From contig WJLO01000104.1 of NCBI GenBank assembly GCA_014728425.1, forward strand, positions 1 through 5,181: 5,181 nucleotides of DNA, given 5' to 3'. Every line of letters begins with the position of its first letter. Position 1 is the first letter of the stretch. Below, one piece after another: positions 1 to 5,181 of the stretch. The notes under the pieces are model-generated. The model was not told the origin of the DNA. It ran no database searches and saw nothing but the letters and a program-made list of their open reading frames with translations. This stretch comes from Minisyncoccota bacterium. GTDB taxonomy: Bacteria > Patescibacteriota > Microgenomatia > UBA1400 > PJMF01. The position numbers were made by a program, and so were the translations under genes.

Positions 1-2529
1 ACCCAAACAACCTTTGTGCTCAAACACACAACTATTGCGATACAACAACTCTCCTTGATAATCGCGAATCTCTAAAAAAGGATTTAGCTTGACAGTTTCT
101 CCCAAATTGGCAAAAGTACTGTAGGCAGTAGCCATATCAGTCATTAACACCTCGCCCCCTCCTAAAGTTAATGACAAACCAAATCTATTACGATCTTGCC
201 AAGTAGTAATCCCCATGGCCTCGGCTTTGTCAATCAGATTATTAACACCCACTTCTGCCAAAGTCTTAACTGCAGGCACATTATAAGAGGAAGCTAAGGC
301 CTCTCGCAAAGTCACTCGGCCATGAAACTTCCCATCATAATTCTGCGGACTATAAGGTGGACTGCCAGCCAAATGATAGGTAATGGGTGAATCCTGAATA
401 ATGCTGGCAGGATTCTTGCCTTGCTCTAAAGCCACTGCATAAGTAAGTGGCTTGATTGAAGAGCCTGGTTGCCGCGGCCGAATAGTGACATTAACTTGAC
501 CGTCATGAGCAAAATCAAAATAATCTTTGCTACCAATCATCACCAAAATTTCCCCAGTCTGCGGATTGGTAACCAAAGCAGCGCCGTTACTAACTCGCAA
601 GCGCTGTAGTTCATTGATTTCGTCAGTTACTAACTGTTGAGCCTGATCTTGTAGCTCCAGATCTAAAGTGGTACGGATCTCCAAACCGCCTTCATATAAT
701 AATTCTTCAGAATATTTTTCTGCCAATAGCTTTTTAACATACATAACAAAATGTGGAGCTTTAATGTCAATAGTGTCCTGGCGAAACTCTAAAGGCTGCT
801 GTTTAGCTTGTTCAGCTTCAGCCAAGGTAATATAACCATCTTCAACCATTCGTCGTAAAACCTCTTCTTGTCGAGCATAAGCTAACTCTGGAGTAGGACC
901 AAATGGCGAATACAAGCTTGGAGCTTGAGGCAACCCAGCTAACAAAGCAGACTCAGCAAGATTAAGCTCTACAGCTGGTTTATTAAAATAACGCCAGGCG
1001 GCTTCTTCAATTCCATAAGTTGAACCACCATAAGCTACTTGATTAAGATACATTTCCAAAATCTCTTCCTTGCTATAAGTACCCTCTACCAACACTGACA
1101 CAATGATCTCTCGCAGTTTACGCTGAATAGTTCTTTCTGGGGTTAACAACCTGTTTTTAACCAGCTGCTGGGTAATAGTAGAACCGCCCTGCATAATTTC
1201 TTCACCCTTGATGTTAGCCATTAAAGCCCGAGTTATCCCTCGTACAGAAAAACCATGATGTAAATAAAAATCTTTATCCTCAATTGCTACAGTGGCATTA
1301 ATCAGGTGCGGTGAAACTTGGCTTAAAGGTACTAAAGTGCGATTTTCATCTTTATAAATTCTAAATAATAACTGGCCGTGTCGATCTAAAATTCTGGTGG
1401 TTACAGCTTGTTTTTTAGTAATTAAATCTTGAGGCAAGGGCAAGTCTTTAAAAACATACTGATAGCTACCCCAGGCTGTTAAAATAATCAACACTGTAGT
1501 AATCAACGATAATAAAGCCCGACGATGACGCACTAACCGAGCAATTAATTGTTGGCGAACCAACTGACGAGTCTGGCGCTGATATTGGCGTGCTTTTTTT
1601 TGCGAACGTTGCCGAGTACGCTGCCAATTCTTACTCATCCTTTTTAACTGCCGCTTGAGCTGATGAGTAGTCTTTTTTAGCCATCGCCAGGTGCGAACTA
1701 ACCAAGGAGTCCTTGGCCGACCCCGGCCACGTTTAAAACCTAGCCTTTTTAACCAAGTTTTTTTACTAGAAGACCAGGCTTTAAGCTGAGCTACCCCATG
1801 TTTTTTAAGCTGCTTTAATGACCATTGTCGATAAAAATCAGCCATTGGTGACTTTAGTTTAAGCAAATAATCAGAGCTTTTCTGACGCAAACGTTTTTTA
1901 TGACGCTGATAAACTTGCTGAAGTTGAGCAATAAAATTTTGCCAATCTTGCTGAAGCTGTGGCCAAAAATCTTGCCACTGCCAACCTTGATTAAAAATCA
2001 CTCCGGTTTTTTTCTTGATCTTAATGGTTTTGTTGAGTTTTTGAGGAGCTTTGCTTGAGTCTGACCAAAGTAACTGCTGCTGCCATCTTTTTAAAAAACT
2101 CGCCACCCTTATAACTAAAGACTCTGGTTTTACCTGTGAGTGTAATTGCTTACCAGTAGTTAACAGATCTTGAACTAAGTTATTTAGCCAAGCTAGCAAA
2201 CTTGAAGCTAAGGATCTTAGCTGGTAAATAAAATCTAGCGCTGGTGAAGTTAAAGTAGTTAGCTGCTTGCTAAATCTTAATAACGTTAACTTTAACGTCC
2301 TAATAATTTGTTTACTTTGCTGATCAAACTGAGCTACTAAGCTTTGAAAACCAGCCGTCCACCTTTGATAAGTTTGTTGAACCCATTTTTTGTAATACTT
2401 AGATAGGTTAATTTGAGATTTAGAGATATTTTGATCGACAATACTAAGCCGTTTTTTTGAGGCTTTTTTTAATCTTTTGAGATATTTTGAATAGTTTTTG
2501 CAAATTATAAGCTGCTTAATCTTTTTCAC
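1..2529 (-). CDS. Class A (bifunctional) penicillin-binding protein, PBP1a-like, with a giant basic cytoplasmic N-terminus; 3' end outside window
   Basis: This membrane-anchored enzyme polymerises lipid II into glycan strands and cross-links the stem peptides outside the membrane. The window holds 843 codons. Residues 1-337 are a polar basic region and 338-356 a single membrane helix (ALLSLITTVLIILTAWGSY). The GT51 glycosyltransferase covers roughly 390-565, with EDKDFYLHHG at 417-426 (catalytic E417), GGSTITQQLVKN at 448-459, RTIQRKLRE at 466-474 and EILEMYLNQVAYGG at 489-502. The transpeptidase follows, with SSIK at 690-693 (nucleophile S690) and SYN at 748-750. The KTG motif should come about 100 residues after SYN and is off the window. 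GTG at 2529 is the first start codon after an in-frame TGA (2544-2542). In-frame ATGs at codons 229 and 298 would shorten the tail, but neither has a properly spaced Shine-Dalgarno. The family is certain; the exact start is less so. The basic tail has few parallels that I know of. Confidence 0.95.
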   Translation of the reverse strand, partial: MKKIKQLIICKNYSKYLKRLKKASKKRLSIVDQNISKSQINLSKYYKKWVQQTYQRWTAGFQSLVAQFDQQSKQIIRTLKLTLLRFSKQLTTLTSPALDFIYQLRSLASSLLAWLNNLVQDLLTTGKQLHSQVKPESLVIRVASFLKRWQQQLLWSDSSKAPQKLNKTIKIKKKTGVIFNQGWQWQDFWPQLQQDWQNFIAQLQQVYQRHKKRLRQKSSDYLLKLKSPMADFYRQWSLKQLKKHGVAQLKAWSSSKKTWLKRLGFKRGRGRPRTPWLVRTWRWLKKTTHQLKRQLKRMSKNWQRTRQRSQKKARQYQRQTRQLVRQQLIARLVRHRRALLSLITTVLIILTAWGSYQYVFKDLPLPQDLITKKQAVTTRILDRHGQLLFRIYKDENRTLVPLSQVSPHLINATVAIEDKDFYLHHGFSVRGITRALMANIKGEEIMQGGSTITQQLVKNRLLTPERTIQRKLREIIVSVLVEGTYSKEEILEMYLNQVAYGGSTYGIEEAAWRYFNKPAVELNLAESALLAGLPQAPSLYSPFGPTPELAYARQEEVLRRMVEDGYITLAEAEQAKQQPLEFRQDTIDIKAPHFVMYVKKLLAEKYSEELLYEGGLEIRTTLDLELQDQAQQLVTDEINELQRLRVSNGAALVTNPQTGEILVMIGSKDYFDFAHDGQVNVTIRPRQPGSSIKPLTYAVALEQGKNPASIIQDSPITYHLAGSPPYSPQNYDGKFHGRVTLREALASSYNVPAVKTLAEVGVNNLIDKAEAMGITTWQDRNRFGLSLTLGGGEVLMTDMATAYSTFANLGETVKLNPFLEIRDYQGELLYRNSCVFEHKGCLG

Positions 2530-2594
2530 TACCGAATGATATCACAAAATCCTATAAAAAACAAAGGAAGGTTGTTAAAATTAACCCTAACCAT
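2529..2594 (-). CDS. Possible 21-codon leader ORF overlapping the PBP start codon
   Basis: An ATG at 2594 opens a frame of 21 codons, beginning MVRVNFNNLP and ending FCDIIR, that stops at TAG (2531-2529). The last G of that TAG is the first G of the PBP GTG start, giving the stop-start overlap TAGTG typical of translationally coupled genes. Coupling would explain why the PBP start has no Shine-Dalgarno. Against it, this ATG also lacks a clear Shine-Dalgarno, the peptide resembles nothing I recognise, and a frame this short is easily formed by chance. It also requires a promoter upstream of 2594, so it competes with the leaderless-promoter interpretation. Confidence 0.2.
   Translation of the reverse strand: MVRVNFNNLPLFFIGFCDIIR
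2530..2564 (-). promoter_or_regulatory. Predicted extended -10 promoter of the PBP gene, with +1 at or near the GTG start
   Basis: On the minus strand TTGTTT (2564-2559) can serve as a -35 element. A 17-base spacer ends in TGA (2544-2542) and is followed by TATCAT (2541-2536), giving the extended -10 form TGnTATCAT. Six bases (TCGGTA) then separate the -10 from the GTG start codon, which puts the expected +1 on the first base of the gene and suggests a leaderless message. The absence of any Shine-Dalgarno before the GTG agrees with this. An alternative promoter is TTAACA (2578-2573), a 16-base spacer and TATAGG (2556-2551), which would give a leader of roughly 15-20 bases. Both calls rest on consensus matching alone. 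Confidence 0.4.
2570..2592. repeat. Short imperfect dyad upstream of the PBP gene, candidate operator
   Basis: The core GTTAA-AA-TTAAC (2574-2585) is a 5-base inverted repeat with a 2-base centre. It is flanked by GGTT (2570-2573) on the left and AACC (2589-2592) on the right, with three unpaired bases on the right side. It lies just upstream of the predicted PBP promoter and overlaps an alternative -35 (minus-strand TTAACA, 2578-2573). Position and symmetry make a regulator-binding site possible, but in AT-rich intergenic DNA such a short dyad can arise by chance. Confidence 0.2.
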
Positions 2595-2658
2595 CAAAGT
2601 TTATTCTGCTTAATTACCAATGTTGCTATCTAAATTATTAAAAACAGCTCCAAAACCT

Positions 2659-2703
2659 TAGTTAATACTTGACCCTGCCAGTAAAACCCCTTTGTACTAA
2701 CTA
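2659..2703. repeat. Inverted repeat just downstream of the nrdJ stop, possible weak terminator or mRNA 3' stem-loop
   Basis: The plus-strand arms TAGTTAATAC (2659-2668) and GTACTAACTA (2694-2703) are reverse complements apart from one position. In the minus-strand transcript that position is a G-U pair, so the stem is a continuous 10 pairs around a 25-base loop. It begins three bases after the nrdJ stop codon. The RNA after the stem is only loosely U-rich (AGGUUUUGGAGCUGUUUUU) and the stem is AT-rich. It is therefore a poor intrinsic terminator, and mRNA 3'-end stabilisation is an alternative role. The location between two genes supports a transcript-end function, but this is inferred. Confidence 0.35.
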
Positions 2704-2706
2704 GCT

Positions 2707-4989
2707 TTAAATCGGGCAAGCGCCGCTCTCACATTGCAAGTGCTCCATATCAATATCTTCAATCACACCTTCATCATCAGTAATCTCATTAATCACCTTC
2801 ATAAACTCACTAATAGTAATGGCTTCTTCAGGTTGATATTCATAAGCAGTGCTATCAACTCGAGGCATTAAGCTGCAGGTTCTTACCTGAGGTTGATATT
2901 TGCGTACAATATGAGCAAATTTACGATAATTAACCTTTTTGGGATCATACTTAAGAGTATAAGAAATCTGGTTGCCAGTATCTGGCTCTAGTGGCTGACC
3001 ATCTTTATCTATCCCTCTAATCCAGTATTTTTCCAACAGCATCAACCACTGATACTGTTCTTTGGGAGTGGCTTCACTGGCAGTAACCAAATGATTGTTC
3101 ATACCTAACCGACAGATTTCTGGCTGGGTAGGAAAACCCACTACTGTGGTGCCAGGATAACTTTTTAACTCCCTAACCGGATAGCCTAACTTGCCATAAC
3201 GCTTAACCAGAGGATCATCACTGCGAAACTGCACCCAGCGCAGATACTCTCTCATAGCTGGTAAGTGAGCGCCTTCTGACAAGCCAAACAACTTAGAGGT
3301 AGTGCCTGCTGGTTTGATCGTGGTATTGGTATGAGGAACATTAACTCCAAGTTTTTTGGCATATTTTTCTACTTCATCAACTACAGCTCGTTTAAAACGA
3401 GAAAGGGTCAGCCAAAAATCTTGCGATTTTTCTTCATTAACTAAATCACGAAAACCATAACCAAAGGCGTTCCAAGCATATTCATGAATCCCAGTCATGC
3501 CCACACCAATCCGGTTGGTGCGCTTAACTTCGCGAGTATATAAACAGTCCATAGTGTTTACTCTCATCAAGGCCCGAGCTGCTGCACGAAAAGCTTCTTC
3601 TGCTGCCTCATTGTCTGGAGCATGATAAGGAACTACATCTGCAATTACACAATAACCACCCAGCATGTTTAAAGTAATCTCACCACAGGGGTTGGGAATC
3701 TGAGTGTAGTATTTAGCACTAGCGTGTTTAGCAATCTCTGCTAAAACCTTAGTAGTACGACGCATAGGTCGGTATTTTTTACTAGTGGCAAACTTACCAT
3801 CTAAATAACCGTCAAAACCTTCATCATTTTGCACATATTTGTGTTGATTTACAAAACCAGGTTCACCAGTCATGTCAAAATATGCTGCTCTCATCATCTT
3901 GTCTAAGACCTTTTGCGAGTGCTTACTGCGTTGTTTCCAGAACTTATCATCAACTGCCACACTATTATTAGCCGACCATAAAAAACCACCTTTTTTGATC
4001 TTAATAAACTCGAAAATTCCAGGATCAGTCCAAGTTTTGGTTGCGATTCTGGCTGCTCGCCGAGCTCCACCAACCAACACACACTCAGAAAGATAATGAT
4101 CAACATACATGGTTTGTTTCCAACGAGGCATACCAGCATTTTTTACAGTAGCCAAGCGTTCAATGGCTTTCATTAATGGTGCTGGACCAGAAGCTGGTCG
4201 ATTTTGCATGCCTTTGATTTTTGACCCCTTGGGTCGTACTTCAGAAAAATTCACAATTAATAAATCATCTTTATATTTACGCTCAAAAGCCATGGTTTCG
4301 ATTTTTTCTACTACTTGAGCCCAGCCTTCACGTGTATCTGGTACTTCAAACCAGTGAGCTTTATCATATTTGTGCCGAGCATCTTTAACGCTTTCATGCT
4401 CACCCCAACGGAAATCTGCATGATTTTCATCTAACACACAGCGAATAATAGGCATGTGGTCCCAGTCTACTACCATTAAGTCATCATCATAGGCCCGACC
4501 TACCCCAGAGCCATTGAGGAGCAAGTAAAACAGTAAAAACGAGCTAGAAGCAGTGCTGCAGTTAGTAAAAACCTCCATGTTGCGATCTGGTTGGGTTTCA
4601 TCGCCATGCTGTAAATGACGACCGCTTAATAATAAAGAGGCATTGGAGATATGTTTACGCAAGATTTGGTATTCTTGTTTACGATGTTTTTTTTGTTTGG
4701 CTGGAATCAGAGAAGAGTTGCCCAAAGCCACTCGGTGAGCAACATCTTGCCAGGTTTCTAACTTACCATTGTCTTTTTGCCGCAAAATCGTTCTTTTGGC
4801 CACAGCTTCACCAAGACCACGCGCCAAACGGCGATTAGTAAACTTCATCTTTTTTTTGGGTAATTTTTTGGATGAGCTTGGTTTTTTACTAGTAGATCGA
4901 GTTTTTTTCTTCACAGTTGACTTTTTCTTTGCTGATTTTTCAGTCTGACGATCAGCCTTTTTACGAGCGGGTTTTTTGCGTTTAGCCAT
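2707..4989 (-). CDS. nrdJ: Adenosylcobalamin-dependent ribonucleoside-triphosphate reductase (class II, RTPR type) with a Lys-rich N-terminal tail
   Basis: This cytoplasmic enzyme reduces ribonucleotides to deoxyribonucleotides, using adenosylcobalamin to make the active-site thiyl radical, so it works with or without oxygen. The 760 residues match the monomeric Lactobacillus leichmannii enzyme (739) in length and layout. Expected catalytic residues are present: C144 (L. leichmannii C119); NPCGE at 433-437 with N433, thiyl C435 and E437 (N406, C408, E410); C447 (C419); and the C-terminal shuttle pair in CESGAC, C753 and C758 (C731, C736). Other family signatures are NGSGVG at 159-164, PDTREGW at 217-223, SANNSVAVD at 339-347 and the PAGTTS loop at 560-565. 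There is no intein and no separate ATP-cone. Residues 1-48 are a polybasic extension absent from the L. leichmannii enzyme. ATG at 4989 is favoured by GGAG eight bases upstream; M48 has no Shine-Dalgarno. It is transcribed with nrdR, and activity requires B12 uptake or synthesis. Confidence 0.97.
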   Translation of the reverse strand: MAKRKKPARKKADRQTEKSAKKKSTVKKKTRSTSKKPSSSKKLPKKKMKFTNRRLARGLGEAVAKRTILRQKDNGKLETWQDVAHRVALGNSSLIPAKQKKHRKQEYQILRKHISNASLLLSGRHLQHGDETQPDRNMEVFTNCSTASSSFLLFYLLLNGSGVGRAYDDDLMVVDWDHMPIIRCVLDENHADFRWGEHESVKDARHKYDKAHWFEVPDTREGWAQVVEKIETMAFERKYKDDLLIVNFSEVRPKGSKIKGMQNRPASGPAPLMKAIERLATVKNAGMPRWKQTMYVDHYLSECVLVGGARRAARIATKTWTDPGIFEFIKIKKGGFLWSANNSVAVDDKFWKQRSKHSQKVLDKMMRAAYFDMTGEPGFVNQHKYVQNDEGFDGYLDGKFATSKKYRPMRRTTKVLAEIAKHASAKYYTQIPNPCGEITLNMLGGYCVIADVVPYHAPDNEAAEEAFRAAARALMRVNTMDCLYTREVKRTNRIGVGMTGIHEYAWNAFGYGFRDLVNEEKSQDFWLTLSRFKRAVVDEVEKYAKKLGVNVPHTNTTIKPAGTTSKLFGLSEGAHLPAMREYLRWVQFRSDDPLVKRYGKLGYPVRELKSYPGTTVVGFPTQPEICRLGMNNHLVTASEATPKEQYQWLMLLEKYWIRGIDKDGQPLEPDTGNQISYTLKYDPKKVNYRKFAHIVRKYQPQVRTCSLMPRVDSTAYEYQPEEAITISEFMKVINEITDDEGVIEDIDMEHLQCESGACPI

Positions 4990-4994
4990 AAAAA

Positions 4995-5181
4995 TTACTC
5001 CAATCTATTAATTTCTTTTTTAAAATCTGCTAAGCTATCAAAATCGCGATAAACACTAGCAAATAACAAATATGATAGTGAATCAAGTTTTTTAAGACGA
5101 TTAATTGTTAAATTGCCAATCTCCCAACTCTTGACTTCCAAACTCTGTTTTTGCCGTAATTTGTTTTCTACCTCATCAATC
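4995..5181 (-). CDS. nrdR: Transcriptional repressor NrdR, C-terminal fragment (5' end outside window)
   Basis: NrdR represses ribonucleotide reductase genes when its ATP-cone binds dATP/ATP, and binds paired NrdR boxes upstream of those genes. Only the last 61 residues are in the window, corresponding to the C-terminal part of the ATP-cone. Recognisable family signatures are the segment EVKSWEIGNLTINRLKKLD (residues 15-33 of the fragment) and the near-invariant FASVYRDF (40-47), followed by the acidic/basic end ADFKKEINRLE. The N-terminal zinc-ribbon with its four cysteines would lie beyond the window edge and cannot be checked. The TAA stop at 4997-4995 is five bases from the nrdJ start, and the nrdJ Shine-Dalgarno is inside the final codons, so the two genes form an operon and are probably translationally coupled. 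No NrdR box was seen in this window; it is expected upstream of nrdR. Confidence 0.93.
   Translation of the reverse strand, partial: IDEVENKLRQKQSLEVKSWEIGNLTINRLKKLDSLSYLLFASVYRDFDSLADFKKEINRLE
4998..5001 (-). promoter_or_regulatory. Shine-Dalgarno of nrdJ inside the nrdR 3' end
   Basis: GGAG is followed by eight bases (TAATTTTT) and then the ATG of nrdJ. It overlaps the last two sense codons of nrdR (TTG GAG), so ribosomes ending nrdR arrive at the nrdJ initiation site. It decides the nrdJ start in favour of the codon that includes the Lys-rich tail, because the internal ATG at codon 48 is preceded only by an A-tract. Confidence 0.75.

Noticed and set aside
1636..1638. Internal ATG (codon 298) as the true PBP start, which would give a conventional tail of about 40 residues
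   Set aside because: An AAAAAGG purine run abuts the ATG with no spacing, and the upstream frame is open for 297 codons with coherent protein-like composition. Kept as the main alternative, not adopted.
2582..2592. Telomere-like GGTTAGGGTTA on the minus strand
   Set aside because: There are less than two copies of the unit, and no repeat array or replicon end nearby.
2536..2613. Plus-strand 25-codon ORF in the intergenic gap
   Set aside because: It has no Shine-Dalgarno, low-complexity content, and opposes both flanking genes; chance is the simplest explanation.
2669..2698. Plus-strand promoter-like TTGACC plus TGTACT, 18-base spacing, pointing into nrdJ antisense
   Set aside because: The -10 is poor, the elements fall in the loop and arm of the inverted repeat, and no plus-strand gene follows.
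3872..4318. Open frames of about 70-78 codons on both strands within this interval (plus strand 3872-4096 and 4109-4318, minus strand 3903-4139)
   Set aside because: All lie inside nrdJ in other frames, show no recognisable domain or Shine-Dalgarno, and are explained as shadows of the strongly supported reductase.
2707..4989. Intein in the reductase, a common insertion in this family
   Set aside because: The length and uninterrupted motifs around C435 and PAGTTS leave no room for one, and no splicing motifs are seen.
1..5181. Alternative genetic code with UGA as glycine, known in some CPR lineages
   Set aside because: No in-frame TGA occurs in any of the three genes, and conserved glycines use GGN codons.

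Overview
The window carries three genes, all on the minus strand. Read in the direction of transcription (high to low coordinate), they are the 3' end of nrdR (5181-4995), a complete adenosylcobalamin-dependent class II ribonucleotide reductase gene nrdJ (4989-2707), a 177-base non-coding gap (2706-2530), and a class A penicillin-binding protein gene. The last starts at 2529 and runs off the window before its final active-site motif. Coding density is high and no stretch over 300 bases lacks a gene. No tRNA, rRNA, CRISPR array, insertion sequence or integration site was seen.

The organism is a bacterium with a peptidoglycan wall. Its DNA is AT-leaning and its proteins are rich in lysine. The code is standard: no in-frame TGA occurs in any of the three genes, which argues against the lineages that read UGA as glycine. 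A tight nrdR-nrdJ pair, a monomeric-type B12-dependent reductase and polybasic extensions would fit Patescibacteria/CPR. This is inference without a marker gene, and I hold it at only about even odds.

nrdR and nrdJ are separated by five bases, and the nrdJ Shine-Dalgarno lies in the last codons of nrdR. The nucleotide-sensing repressor and the enzyme it is expected to control are therefore almost certainly one transcript. The NrdR operator would lie upstream of nrdR, outside the window. The PBP gene probably has its own promoter in the 177-base gap. Its GTG start has no Shine-Dalgarno. It overlaps by one base the stop of a possible 21-codon leader ORF, and it also sits at the predicted +1 of an extended -10 promoter.

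No wholly new multi-gene system is visible. The most unusual features are protein extensions. The PBP carries a predicted cytoplasmic region of about 337 residues before its single membrane segment; this region is basic, rich in Trp and Gln, contains only one Glu, and has an AT-hook-like RGRPR motif. The reductase carries a tail of about 48 residues, half of them Lys or Arg, ahead of its catalytic core.
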